Assembly: GCA_019022495.1 (NCBI GenBank)
Contig: JAFEKR010000010.1
Span: forward strand, 558,001-622,000
Source of the DNA: Epichloe hybrida
Taxonomy: Eukaryota; Ascomycota; Sordariomycetes; Hypocreales; Clavicipitaceae
Direction of reading: 5' to 3'
DNA: 64,000 bases
The notes beneath the pieces are model-generated. The model was given only the letters and a program-made list of their open reading frames with translations, was not told where the DNA came from and searched no databases. The translations under genes were made by a program, and so were the position numbers. Numbering within the stretch: position 1 is the stretch's first letter; each line of letters starts with the position of its first letter. This document shows, piece by piece, positions 1 to 12,664 of this stretch.

Positions 1-378
1 AAAGCTTAAACTATTTATTTACTATTTAAACTAATTAAATATTACTTTAAACTTTATAATTCTAAAGCTTTAAGAAGTTATATATAGTAACTTTATATAT
101 CTTATTATAATAATATATAAAGAAAGAATATAATAGAAAATATTTATAATATTTATAATATTTTAATAGATTCTTAATAGTATATTTTAGTTACCCTATA
201 TAGCTTAAATAAGCTATAGAAATAAGTTTAACTTATTTTTAAAAATAATAGTAAGACTAACTTTTATATAATATACTATACTTATTATAAGGTATATAGA
301 TTTTTCTTCCTAGTATAGGGTTTTCCCTCTTAACTAAGCGGTTAATACTAGGACTAGCTACTTAATTAGCTATCTATT

Positions 379-537
379 ACTTTAATAACTTTAATAACTT
401 TAATAACTTTAATAACTTTAATTAATAACTTAATTACTATTACTATTATTACTATTATTACTATTATTACTATTATTACTATTATTACTATTATTACTAT
501 TATTACTATTATTACTATTATTACTATTATCTTACTT
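379..537. repeat. 9-bp tandem arrays
   Basis: Two adjacent short arrays: TTTAATAAC repeated at about 379-420, then ATTACTATT repeated at about 430-535. Element 4 has a much shorter version of this region (about 54058-54120), so the arrays vary in length between copies of the same element. Confidence 0.8.
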
Positions 538-736
538 TTACTATTATTTTAAAGAAAAAAGAAAACATTTTTATAATATTAATATTTTTAAAAACCTTAA
601 AATACTAAGTTATTAAAAACTATAGCTTTTACTATAGTAATTTACTTATAATTACTAGTATTTATATTTTATTTATTTATTAGTTATATATATTTTATTA
701 AACTTTAATACTAATAATATTCTAAGTAATACTAGT

Positions 737-1018
737 ATTTTAAGCTATTCTAAGCTATTCTAAGCTATTCTAAGCTATTCTAAGCTATTCTAAGCTATTT
801 TAAGCTATTCTAAGCTAGTATAAGCTATTAGAAGCTATTCTAAGCTAGTCTAAGCTATATTAAGCTATTTTAAGCTATTCTAAGCTAGTATAAGCTATTA
901 GAAGCTATTATAAGCTAGTCTAAGCTATATTAAGCTATTTTAAGCTATTCTAAGCTAGTATAAGCTATTAGAAGCTATTATAAGCTATTCTAAGCTATAT
1001 TAAGCTATTTTAAGCTAT
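737..1018. repeat. 10-bp tandem array (TAAGCTATTC type)
   Basis: Roughly 28 units of a 10-mer close to TAAGCTATTC, with variants such as TAAGCTAGTA and GAAGCTATTA. Gypsy A1 is inserted inside this array, which resumes at 8880-9180. Higher-order repetition of variant units is visible (blocks of several units recur). Related 10-mers occur in sister elements at 36195-36330 and 54410-54490. Confidence 0.9.
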
Positions 1019-1288
1019 TGTTAGGAGCGCAGAGGTCAAAGATAGGATGTTTATCGAAGCGGGTCTTCGGAGAACCTTTAGGCCATGCGGATAATAAAGA
1101 GGCTAGCTAGCTATAAGATAGCCACGTGCTTATAGAGCGGGGTATTTATTAAAGACTACGTATATTATTAGTGCTAGGTTAGAGATTAAAACCTTTACAC
1201 ACCTACCCCTAGCTAGTATTTATCTAGTAGTAACTATAATAGTCTTAGCTATTACTTTATTCTTAACCTTTTAGTATAAGCTATAATA
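1019..1288 (+). repeat. 5' LTR of Gypsy A1
   Basis: Matches the un-RIPed solo LTR at 61065-61334 base for base in length (270). Its first 60-70 bases are nearly unmutated (TGTTAGGAGCGCAGAGG start), whereas its inner end is RIPed (GTGACA has become ATAATA). This is the mirror image of the 3' LTR, whose outer end is the intact one. Confidence 0.93.
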
Positions 1289-1689
1289 AATTAATCTCTC
1301 TTAACCTTTTTAAGGATATAAACTATTAGCTAGATTATTATATAGCTAACACTCTAAAGATCTATAAGAAACACACTAGTACCTTATAATAATAAAGCTA
1401 TAGATAATTAGGAAAATAAAGAACCCCTATAATCTAAAACTATAGATAATAGGGTATAATAAACGCCACTTAATCCTAATTTAGGTAAAGGTATAGATAA
1501 TATAACTAAAGAAAAAAGGGCGTTATAGCAATGCTATAAGGTTATATAATCTAAGCTATATTACCTTTAGAGAAAATAAGAGGTCTTATAGATAAAGGCG
1601 TAAATTAGAGAGCTTAAGGCAAATCTAGGATTAGCTAGACCTTAAACTAGACCTATAATTACCCCTTAAACATTAGCTATAATTTTACC

Positions 1690-2460
1690 TATAGTTTATA
1701 GTAATATAGTAGTAATTATATAGTAAGGTAGTCTTATTAAAACATAGATAAAAATGCTTATATATAAAGGGGAAACGTATAAAAGCCTATAGAATTTCTT
1801 AGTAAACTTAGATATACTATTTAAATTAGACTACTATACCTTTAAGAATAATATAACTAAGGTAGCGTATATAAGTAGCTACCTAGCTAGTAATATAAAG
1901 CAATAATAGATATATTATATAGCTATAAATAAGCACGTAGATTATTTATTAATTACCTAGGTAGATTTCCTAGAATAGTTAAAAACTAGAATAATAGATA
2001 TAGGTGTAAGACACTTAGAAGTAATAAGGTTACTACTAAATCTTAGGTAGAAAAATAGCTAATTATTTTAATCCTTTATATAAGCCTAGGATAAGGTAAA
2101 AGCTAAGTTACCTAAAGAAATCCCTATATATCTAAGAATTATAATCTTTCTAAATAGCTTAAATAACGCTATAAGAAAGCAGATAATTAGTTAAGAGATC
2201 CTAATAACCTAGAGCTAACTATAAGGCTAAGGTAAGAAAGCAAAGGTTATAATAGGTTTAGGCTAAAATAATAAAAAAGGTTAGAACTCTAAAAAAAAGA
2301 GGTAATGCTTTTATTTTACATTACCTATAAATAAGGCATAGTAATAGAGTAAAGACTAAGGGAGAAGATTATCCCTAGTGTGCTATAAATATAAAAAGCC
2401 TAGGTATACTATACTAACTTATTAGGCACTAGATTATTTTACTTATAAAAGTACTAAATA
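1690..2460 (+). pseudogene. gag: Gag relic with zinc knuckle, Gypsy A1
   Basis: In the plus frame a Gag-like helical protein can be followed despite TAG/TAA stops, for example NFLVNLDILFKLDYYTFKNN near 1790. A zinc knuckle of the CX2CX4HX4C type lies near 2380-2425, with Cys and His positions now read as Tyr (TGT/CAT to TAT), which is the expected RIP change. Gag would package the element RNA and form the particle. It is inactive here. The equivalent in A2 is at about 45.77-46.55 kb on the minus strand. Confidence 0.75.
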
Positions 2461-2859
2461 TATAACTAAGAAGCATAGGGAAAGTAGTAATAAAGCTATA
2501 TTTCCTAATATAATACTAGTTTAATTAGTATAGACTTAGGAATATAATCTTACTATAGAATACCCTATAGATAATAAAATAAGAATATAAGTATCTCTAT
2601 AATAAGATAACTAGTAGTTAGCTATATAAGCGCTATTTAATATAAGCATATAGTCTTTAATAATTTATTTAAAATTATTATTAAAAAAGGATTAGGAGAA
2701 TATAATCTAATTAAATAGGATATTAGAGAGTATAAGTAAAAAAGTGATTTTATATTAAGGAATTCTAAAAAAATTAGTTAAGATAAAAGATAGTATAGGA
2801 TTTACAAAGGTTTACTAAGTTAGCTACTTTATTACTAATATAGGTAAAGGGATAATTCT

Positions 2860-5800
2860 AGGTATAGACTAGATTAAAGAGTATTTACCTATAATTATAT
2901 ATTAGGAGCACAAATACTAGAGATATCTAGTAATAATAAAATATCTTTCCTTTACTTATAGTAAGTGGTAAGTATATAAAGAGAAAAAAATAGTAGTAGT
3001 TACTTTATTATTAGGAGTAATAAAGATTAGGCTAAGTATTCTAGAAAATAAAAATCAAAAAGGAAAAGGAGAAAGCTAATTAAAGGATCTAGTAGTAATA
3101 GATATATAAATAAATAGCAAAGTAACTATATAAATCCTTAAGTATGCTTATTTATAGTAAAAAAGCAAAGGTATTATAGTTATACTAATTTTAGAAAACA
3201 TAAGTAGTAAAGAAGCTATATTAAATTAGGATAAGAGCACTAAGCGCCTTATACTAATAATCCTAGAAGAATATAGGGAGTTTATAGATATTTTTTCTAA
3301 AGAGTTAGTAAGTAAGCTTTCTAAACTAGGAGGTTACACTTATATAATTAAATTAGAAGAAAGGAAAACACTACCTTAGGGGCCTATATATAATTTAGCT
3401 AAAAGGGAGCTAGAGGTTCTTAGAGAGTACCTTATAAGTATATAGCTTAAAGGGTAAATTAGAAGATTAGTTAGCCTAGCTAAAGCCCTAATTTTATTTA
3501 TTCTAAAGAAAGGAGGGAAATTAAGGCTTTATGTGAATTATAGGGGCCTAAATAAGATTATAATTAAGAATAAGGCCCCTTTACCTCTTATTACTAAAAT
3601 AATTAATTAATTAGCGAGCGTAGTTATTTTTATAGTCCTAGATTTAAAAGATACGTATTACTAGCTATGTATCCACTTAGGTAATAAGTAGAAAATAGCG
3701 TTCTATTATTAATATAGCCACTTTAAATATCTAGTAATGCTATTTAGACTAGTTAATATACTAGTGACTTTTTAGGAGTATATTAATAATACTCTTAAAG
3801 GACTTATTAATAAGACCTATATTATCTATCTAGATAATATACTAATATATAGTAGTAAGGTTAAAGATTATATAAAGTATGTTAAATAAGTTCTATATAG
3901 GTTTAGAGAGGTAAGTCTTTTTATTAACCTTAAGAAGTGTTAATTTTTAGTTAAGGAAGTTAAATTTTTAGGCTTTAAGATATTAGAGAAAGGTATTATA
4001 ATAGAACTAGTAAGAGTTAAAGTAATTATAACCTAGCTAATACTACGCAGCGTTTTTAATATTTAGTTATTTCTTAGTTTTACTAGATTTTACTACTATT
4101 TTATTAAATAGTATAGTAAAGTTATTATTCTATTAATAGATTACCTTAGAGGGAATTAACTAGCGATATTTAAACTAGAACCTTATAAGCTAGTAGCGTT
4201 TAAAGAGCTTTAATAAAGATTTTAGGAAGCGCTAATTTTAGTGCATTTTAACCTACTTATATATCTTAGAGTGGAGATAGATATATCTAGATATGTAATT
4301 AGGGCTATACTTATAATATTAGTGCTAGGTTACTAGCACCTAGTTGCGTTTATATTAAGGAAAATAACTAATACTAAATTATAATATTTAATACCTAACA
4401 GCGAATTATTAGCTATCTAAGAGGCTTTTCACATATAGAGACACTATCTCGCTTATTTAGCTTATATAATTAAAGTTATTATAAATTATTTAAACTATAA
4501 GTACCTTACTATAAAGCCTAAGCTTACTAGTAGGTAAGTAACTATGCTTAATAAGCTTTATTCTTTTAACTTTAAGATTATGTATTATATAAGGAAGTTA
4601 AATCCTACTAACTTACTTTTAAGAAGACTAGATTTTATAAGTAAGGTAAGGAAAGAGAAAGTAATAACTATATAACTTCTTGCCTTTTTATCTAAATTTA
4701 TAGATACTAAGAGATAAGAATACTATAGTAATATTATTAATGCTATAGGCTTCACAAAAACATCACTTAATGTAACTAATAGTTAGTTATAATAACGCTA
4801 TAATAATACTACTAATATCTAGGGTTTTAAAAAATTATAACTTAACTATATTCCTAAAGAACTTAATAATCTAGATAATCTTAGAAGAGTTATATTAGTA
4901 AGGTTATTTAATACTTTTTATACTTCTATTAATAAGTAATAAGCTAGCTATAGTAATACTATTAGTACCTAGTGTATGTATTGTTTATTACTTAATTATT
5001 TTAATTTTCCTATTAGACTAGCTATTACTAATAGGGATAGACTAGCATAGGTTATTGCTAGTAAGCGGCAAGGGCGCCCCTTAAAAACATTACTTATCTA
5101 TGTCCCTATAAGACTAGAAGTATCTATTAAACTAATTACTTATAGAGATATTATAGCTAGGATCTAATCTATTTAAAGAACCTCTTCTAAGTTTAACTTT
5201 AACTTTCTAGAAAAGAGCTTAAAATTAAAACCCTTAATTTAAGTCTTATTATATAAAGCATAGTAAGGCAATAACTTTACTATAGCTTAATTAAAGTTAC
5301 TTAAAAGTAGTAATTTAGCTATATCCTAGATATAGTTAATTAAACTCTCTAAGCTATTAATATTTAAGAATTATGTTTTTATTTCTCTAGGTATAAGGAA
5401 AGAAATTTTATTACTAACTTATAATAACCCTATTACTAGGCACTAAGGAGTGAGTAAAACTCTTTATTAGATTATAAACTAATATTATTAGCTAATAATA
5501 AAGAAAGATATAAAGGTATATATTAGCACTTATATAAATTATTAGACTTTAAAACTAAGGTATTATAAACTATATAGTAAGCTAGCTATATTACTAGTGC
5601 CTAATCGCCCCTTTTAAGAATTATTAATAGATTTTATTACTAGACTTTCACTAGTAAAAGATTTAAATTAAACCTATAATATAATTTTAGTTATTATTAA
5701 CTATTTTATAAAATATAGTATTTATATCCCTATTTTAACGTGACTAACTAGTAATAGGCTAGTAACTATATTCTTAGAATATATTTTTAAAGACTATAAA

Positions 5801-6680
5801 GCCTTAGAAGGTATTATAATAGACTAAGGTTTTATATTTACTAGTGGTTTCTAGATAACTTTTTATTATCTTCTTATAATAAAGTAACTACTTAGCACTG
5901 CTTTTTACCCCTAGATAAATAGTTAAATAGAACGTTTAAACTAGGTCTTAGAATATTATTTAAGGGCTTTTGCTTATACTAAATAGACTAATTAGGTAAA
6001 TAACCTATTAATAGCGTAATTCATATATAATATAAGTAATTACTTAACGCATAGCTATACACTAGCAAAGGCATTATAAGGTTATAATCCTAGAGGTCTA
6101 TAGTAAGTAATAGTAAATATCCCTTTAGTAAATAATTAAGCTAAAAGTAGGATTTTAGCACTAAGAGAGAAGCATACTATAATTAAGTAGCTTTTAAGTA
6201 ACTTATAGACTTAGTATAAAAAATATTATAACTAGAAAAGAACTCTAATAAGGTTTAAAGTTAGTAACTATATTTTATTATTAATAAAAAAGGTTAACCT
6301 AAGACACCCTAGTAAGAAGCTAGCTATAAAGTATCTAAGCCCCTATAAGATTAAAAAGGTAATTAGAAGTTATAGATTAGCATATTAATTAAAATTACTA
6401 CCTAGGACTTAATTATATAATATATTTAATATTACTAGTCTTAAACCTTTTAAAGGGGACTTAATTAATATAAAAGATATGCCCTTATTATAAGATACTA
6501 TTAAAGATAATAAATAAGAGTTTAAAGTTAAGAGAATTATTTCACACTATTATAATAGAAGGTATTATAAATATCTAGTTAAATAGAAGGGCTATAATAC
6601 TTTAGAGAATTCTTAGGTATTAAAAAGGGATTTTATTACTAGAGAAATTATTAATAACTATAAGTAATAGCTAAGTAATA
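2860..6680 (+). pseudogene. pol: Pol relic (PR-RT-RNase H-integrase-chromodomain), Gypsy A1
   Basis: Ty3/Gypsy polyprotein relic. Reverse transcriptase at about 3360-3980 shows [13 protein letters not shown], then LDLKDTYY and YLDNILIYS (the YLDD box with D changed to N). RNase H follows at about 4200-4620. Integrase core is at about 5600-5960, with first Asp in LLIDFITRL, second in the DxGF segment and a Glu in IERLN. A chromodomain is at about 6520-6665 (YLVKxKGYN...ENS). The order RT-RH-IN-chromodomain marks a chromovirus. Stops are TAA/TAG, mostly at expected Gln and Trp codons. Chromodomains in this group direct integration to chromatin with methylated H3K9. Confidence 0.9.
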
Positions 6681-6689
6681 AAGTTAATA

Positions 6690-8609
6690 TAAGGTAATTA
6701 TATTTTATAACTTAACACACTAAAGATATTAGAAAATAAAGTTAATTTACTTAGATAACTTAAATAATCTATTATATAGTTACTAAGCACTTATCCCTTT
6801 ATAATAGAGTTAGCCCCTAAGACTACTAGTCCCTTATTATTATTAGTAGCTATAAGAGCTATAGAGGAAAAGGCCTTAGGAGTATCTTTATTATTAGAAT
6901 CCCTCTCTCTATATATATAGACTTAAAGTACACTAGGGAGCTTAATAAGACTAATATATTTAGGTAAATTAATAGTATTTAGTATAAACTACTAGTAAGT
7001 TAGTTAAGTATTAGCTATATATATTAAGAAAGCTTACCTTTAGGATATTCTAGGCTATAAAGTAAAGATAGTTTATAATATTAATCTAAGTCTCTAGATT
7101 TATAGTATTACTTAGTAATGCTATTATAGTGCGTTTATTATATTCTGCCTTATAGGTAATATTAGTAAATATTTAAGCGTAGTAAATATAACTACACTTA
7201 TTAGAATTTTTATAAACTAGAATAGCATTCTATAGCTTTTTCTTTGCTTTTATAATAGGCTAGTAGTAAGTTAGTAGTAATCTAGTATCTAGGAAATAGA
7301 ATTATACTTACTTTATTTTAATAGTAATAGCTACCTTTAGGAGTAGCTTTAATAAGTTTAAATAGCCTATTATAAAGCTATATAATTTAAGCTGAAGTCT
7401 AGTAGTGTATTAGTAATAACTAGGTAAATTCTAGTTAATAGAGATATACTATAATATAGTTTTTATTATTTTAGAAGTAATAAGTATATTTTATTAAATA
7501 GCCTATTAAATATTAGCTATAAAGAAGTAATAAGTAAGTAAAGAAGTTATACTTAAAGATTTATTATATTTAGCTAGAAAGGTTTTTTTATTAATAAGGT
7601 ATCCTAGAATCTTATAGGTACTATTTTTTAGGAGAATATTCTATATTACTACTTACTAATAATAGTGTATATATAGAATCTTTTTTAAAGTTATTTTACT
7701 AGTAGTAAGTTAGTAATAAAAATACTATAAGGATATAATAAACTTATAATATAATTTTAGAAGAAGTTTACTTTTAGGGAGACTTTATAGGAGATTTCTT
7801 AGTTAATAGGTTTTCTTAAGGCATTAATAAAGGTAAAGTTTAGGCATAAGACTTAGATATAGTAAACTAGCTATAAGTTAGCTATAATAGACTAGATAGG
7901 GAAGTTATACTAATAAGAGTATAAACTTATAAGCTAGATAAAGGTAAAAAACTAAGATAAATAAGGATAGATAATAATAATAATTAGGGACTAAAAGAGG
8001 TTAGTAATTACTAAGTAATAGTAGTAAGAGAGCTATTACTTAGCTAGTAAGGGTAACTTATAAGGTTAAGGGATATTATAAAAGAAAGGAAAAGTATATA
8101 AGGGGGGAAAAATTAGTCTCTTTTATATTAACCCTAGACCCCTTAAGTAATTTAACACACTATGTATAGGTAATTCATAAATTATAATAATAACTATTAG
8201 CACTGCTAAACGCACATATACCTAATAGCTATAAGCTTATAGTAACCATAATATAAGCCCTCTAGTTAGACTATTTAAAACCCTAGTATTAGGTACCTTA
8301 TTTATTTAACTAATTATAAAAATTAACATAGGTTATCTATATTATTTTTTTCTAGCTATATAATAAGTAATAATATTTATTTTGCTATAATAAAGCTATA
8401 TATAAGCTACTATTAGAACATTACTAACTATAATAAGGGGTTGTTTTTAATTAGTAGTATTATTATTATTATTTCTTTTTATTTACCTATATATCTAAAT
8501 ATAAGGTACCCTATCTTATTTTTCCTTATAAAGCTTTAATATAGTAACCACACCTTAAGTAAGTAGCTTATTTTATAATTAAGGTTAATTATATATAGGG
8601 GGGGTATTA
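6690..8609. other. Long 3' region of Gypsy A1, possible antisense coding relic
   Basis: About 1.9 kb between the chromodomain and the 3' LTR, unusually long for an untranslated region. The minus strand gives protein-like text in the same frame in A1 and in A2 (for example YRERDSNNK followed by LIAT and KGLVVLG; A2 at about 39.88-40.0 kb). All in-frame stops are of the RIP type, but such stops are common in any frame here, so coding is only suggested. I do not recognise the product. A G-run (AGGGGGGG) at 8597-8604 just before the 3' LTR may be the polypurine tract. Confidence 0.4.
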
Positions 8610-8879
8610 TATTAGGAGTGTAAAGGTTAAAGATAGGATATTTATTAAAGCAAGTCTTTAGAGAACCTTTAAGCTATATAAATAATAAAGAGGCTAGCTA
8701 GCTATAAGATAGCTATATGCTTATAAAGCAAGGTATTTATTAAAGACTACACACATTATTAGTGCTAGGTTAGAGATTAAAACCTTCACGCACCTGCCCC
8801 TAGCTAGTATCTATCTAGCAGCGACTGCGATAGTCTTAGCTATCACTTCGTTCTTAACCTTTCGGTGCAAGCCGTGACA
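8610..8879 (+). repeat. 3' LTR of Gypsy A1
   Basis: 270 bases aligning with the 5' LTR and the solo LTR at 61065. The inner half is heavily RIPed (TGTTAGG to TATTAGG), whereas the last 100 bases, ending TGCAAGCCGTGACA, are unmutated. The target duplication GCTAT follows at 8880-8884. Confidence 0.93.
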
Positions 8880-9729
8880 GCTATTCTAAGCTAGTATAAG
8901 CTAACTTAAGCTAGTATAAGCTAACTTAAGCTAGTATAAGCTATCTTAAGCTATCTTAAGCTATTATAAGCTAGTATAAGCTAGTATAAGCTAGTATAAG
9001 CTAGTATAAGCTAGTATAAGCTAGTATAAGCTAACTTAAGCTAGTATAAGCTATCTTAAGCTATTAAAAGCTATCTTAAGCTATTATAAGCTATTGTAAG
9101 CTATAATATACTATTATAACCTAATATATGCTATTATAAGCTAATATAAGCTATTCTAAGCTATAATAACCTATAATAAGGTACTTGTAGTAAGCTAATT
9201 AGTAGTTTATTTTATTTAATTACTTTAGTTTATAGTTTTTTTTTTAAATAAGTAATAATAATAATTTATAGAAATAGAAAACAATTAATAAAAATAGTAA
9301 ATAATATAATAAGAAGGTTTTTCTTTTAGCTATATTAGTAAAATAAAGTATTAAGTATAGTAGTATTATTAAAAAGTTATAATATTATATATAACCCTAG
9401 TTATAGTAAAATTAACAAAATAGTATAATATCATAAATTATATAACTAATTAGATAAAATAGCTAATAATATAAGGGTTTTATTAACTAATTTTCTATTA
9501 ATCCTAATAATAACCTTAGTTAATAAAAGGTTATACTTTTTTTTTACCTAATAATATATTTATATTATTTATAGTTAGTGTAGTTACTACAAATTAATTT
9601 GTATTTATTATATTTACTATAAAATAATTTATATTGTCTTTTATTTATATTATATTTTGTATTGTATTGTATTTAATATAATATAATACAAACAATACAA
9701 TACAATACACATTGTAGTGCAATACTCTG
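8880..9729. mobile_element. hAT-like foldback element 1, right part
   Basis: Continuation of the element at 1-1018 after Gypsy A1. It starts in the 10-mer array (8880-9180, units like TAAGCTAGTA) and continues with a body matching 54482 onward of element 4. It ends with a hairpin-forming stretch at about 9650-9713, TTGTATTGTATTG followed by CAATACAATACAATAC, and the terminus GTGCAATACTCTG at 9717-9729. The bases after it, CTTATAGC (9730-9737), are the expected 8-bp target duplication; the partner copy lies outside the window. Confidence 0.8.
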
Positions 9730-12664
9730 CTTATAGCTATAACTTTTACGGGGCCTAGGCAAATTAAATGCCTTACTATAATAATATATCCTAGGTACTA
9801 GACCTCTTTTATAGTAAATATAGACTTATTAAGGTTAAGGTATAAGCCTATAGCCCTTAAGTAACCTAAAACTAGCTAGACCTTAGCTATATAATCCTTC
9901 CTTAATCCCTTTAAGTAAACTAGGATATTCTTAAGGTAAGCTATAATAAAGTCCCCTAATATATTCCCTAAGGATTTATTAATATATTACTAAAAGGTTA
10001 CTAGTATGCTTACTAAGCTAAAGGGGTAGACTAGTTACTTAAATAAACTAAACCTTATATAAAATACTATAAGGTACTTCTTACCCTTAGCTATCTATAG
10101 TTTATAAAACACTATATAAATATTTACTTTTATAAACTAGTATACCTAGGATAGGGAGTGTAGTGTTTTCTTAATTAATAGGAGAGAGTAATAGTCCTAT
10201 ACTATTATCTTATTAAGGGCATAGTAGTTTATATAAAAACACTATTCTTTATTAGCTTTCTTAATAAGAAGGATAAGAGCTATAGCTAAAGAGAAGCTAG
10301 CATAGATTTAACCCTTATTTATTAGGTTTATAATCTAATGCTAAACCTTAAGGAGTTAGTCCTATAGTATATTATATAATAGTCCCTATAGGAGTGTTAG
10401 TTTAAATCTATTTAGGTTCCTATATAAATATATATAGTAGTTAAGAGAACCCCTATAAGGAGGTAAACTATTAGCTTTAGCCTTATTAAAGAGATTTATA
10501 AAGTTCACTAACTCCTTAGGTAATATTAATATATTGGGAATAGTTAGCTTTATCCTAGGTACTATAATTTATAGTACTATTATTATTTCCTTTAAGCTTA
10601 TAGTAATAAACCTTATAGTAATGTCCTTACTTTATTATACCTTATAAGCCTTAGTAGCGTAAAGGGATTTAATAACTCCTTATACTAGTACTTTTACCTT
10701 ATAAGTAAAGGCCTTAGAGATATAAAGGCTCTCTATAGCTCTAATAACTAGTTATTATTTTACTATATAAACTACCATATTATATTACTTTAGCTAAGGC
10801 ATTCTAAATATTATATCCTAGGTAAGACCTAGGATAATATATAAATATATAAATAACTCCTAGCTATTTATATTAATTCTAGTGTGTACTATATAAGTTA
10901 TAGAAAAGGTATTTTCCTTAACTTACTTCCCCTTTTTTTCTATTTTTACTATAGTGTAAATATGCCTTTACTTTAGTAACTATATAAGCTCTAGGCTAAG
11001 TTACCTTACTACTAATTTACTTATAGCACTATAGTAATTACACTTATAATTAATCTAGATATTAATATAATAATATATATTAAAGAGTATAGGAATTAAG
11101 AATAGTAATTAGTTTATATATTATACTATATCTTACTTTACCTCTATATAATAGTTATAATTATCTTATATTATAGTAGTTAACTAGCCCATTTACCCCT
11201 ATATAAGACTTTACTTAGGGGCTACTTATTTTCTATAGGGGGGGTGTTTATTTTCTTATTTATGCTTTCCTTATTTACCTTATATAAGTTAATACTAACT
11301 AGTAAATAGTAAGGTAAGAGAAAAGCATACTCTTAGATATAGTAGTCCTTAAAGCTATATTATAGGTAGCACCCCTTCTAATAGTGTCTAGCTATCTTTA
11401 CCTTTAATACTTATTTTACTTATTATGTGTTTATAGTAACCCTTAGTCTTTTCTCCTTTTAGCTAACTTACTTTACTTCCCTAGCTAAGCCCTAGCTATA
11501 TAAACCTTAGTTATTTATATATTACCCTTATAGTTAGTCTAAGGTATAGGCATAGCTTACTATAGTTTATATTAGGACTAGTACTTATTCTCTAAGGCTA
11601 AGGCCTTAATATTAACTATAATTTTATAATACTATATAATAGCTATATACTAATTATTTTAGCTAATACCTTAACTTATACTAATCTCTCTTAAATACTT
11701 ATTAAGTATATATTAAAGCTTTACTAGCTTTATATTATCTCCCTAGTATTTCTCTCTTACTAGTATAAGCTTCTAAGTAAAGTAAATAAAGAATATAGAA
11801 AATAGCTCCCTTAGTCCTTATTTTATTTAGTTAAGCTTTATAAAGGCTATTTTCTATTTATATAGATTAAAGAATATAGTCTTAAGATATTTTAGAAAGG
11901 TAATAAGGTTAAAGTTAATAGTATTACCTTACTTAAAGTAAGTAATTACCTAGGACTATACCTTAGAGAATAAATTCTAGTAAATATTTATTTATTTATT
12001 TTTATTAGTACTAATAAAGTCTTTATTTACTTATAACTTATATTTTACTAAAAGCCTTTATATAGTAAATAAGGCTTTATTACTATTATATAAGTTACTT
12101 ATAGGGATTAGTTTTTATTTTACTTTAGATATAAGAAAAACTAGGCTAAAAGTAAGTAATAGTATAAGGTTAACTATTAGGGCACTAGCTAAGGCTATAG
12201 GGGGTAGTTAGGTTAAGAGTCTTATATTATTTATAAACACTTACTACTAGAGGTATTTAAGCTTTACTATTTATTTACTTATTATAAGTTAAAGCGTTTT
12301 AAATTAGGCTTATTAGGCTACTAGTAGTACTATAGTATTAAGTTAATATCCCCTAGCTAGGTTAATCCTATAGATAAAGTGTGCCTATTATATCTATTAG
12401 TATATCTATTAATATATCTATTATGTCTTTTAGTAGCTATTATAAAGACTAAAGGAAGTTTCTTAATTATTATAGACTAGCCCCTAGGTAACTATAATAG
12501 GGCATTAATATAATATTAAGAAACTTAAGGAGAGGAAGAAGAAAGGTAAAAGACCTATCCTTACTAGTGCCCCTTATACCCCTTTGTTACCTTATGTTAG
12601 CCCCCTTTCTAGCCTTACTTGTCTGCACTATAGTAAATGCTTAGGCAAAGCCCAAGCCCTTACA
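9730..12664 (-). mobile_element. Gypsy B1a: 5' part of a family B chromovirus, minus strand
   Basis: Reverse-complement match to 22867-25825 of the complete element B2: 5' LTR at 12468-12664, then gag, protease and reverse transcriptase going left. It stops at 9730, where hAT-like element 1 is inserted in the RT region. The rest of this copy is expected left of the window. The base pairs right of its LTR (GTAAG, 12665-12669) may be its target duplication within the plus-strand B1b, which would make it a nested self-insertion. Frames are destroyed by RIP. Confidence 0.8.
12468..12664 (-). repeat. 5' LTR of Gypsy B1a
   Basis: Reverse complement of the B LTR. It starts (read on the minus strand) TGTAAGGGCTTGGGCTTTGC and ends at the RIPed equivalent of CCATAACA. 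The outer 80 bases (about 12580-12664) keep CpA/TpG and are barely mutated, while the inner end is RIPed, the same edge pattern as in Gypsy A1. Confidence 0.85.

Larger units (their letters stand above)
1..1018. mobile_element. hAT-like foldback element 1, left part (left end outside window)
   Basis: AT-rich non-coding sequence that aligns over its length with element 4: the first bases here match position 53772 onward, about 590 bases inside that element. The left terminus should therefore lie about 590 bases upstream of the window. The element is split by Gypsy A1 at 1018/8880 and resumes to end at 9729 with CAATACTCTG. No coding region is seen, so it is non-autonomous. Assignment to a hAT-like family rests on the CAGAG-type termini and the 8-bp target duplications seen at the complete sister copies. 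Confidence 0.75.
1019..8879 (+). mobile_element. Ty3/Gypsy chromovirus relic A1, complete with LTRs
   Basis: A complete LTR retrotransposon of 7861 bases, flanked by the 5-bp target duplication GCTAT (1014-1018 and 8880-8884). Both LTRs are 270 bases (TG...CA, partly RIP-altered). Order inside: gag, zinc knuckle, protease region, reverse transcriptase, RNase H, integrase, chromodomain, then a long 3' region. Every frame is broken by RIP-type stops, so it is dead. Copies of the same family are A2 (37896-47209), A3 (49398-50935), A4 (59054-59985) and a solo LTR (61065-61334). Confidence 0.95.
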
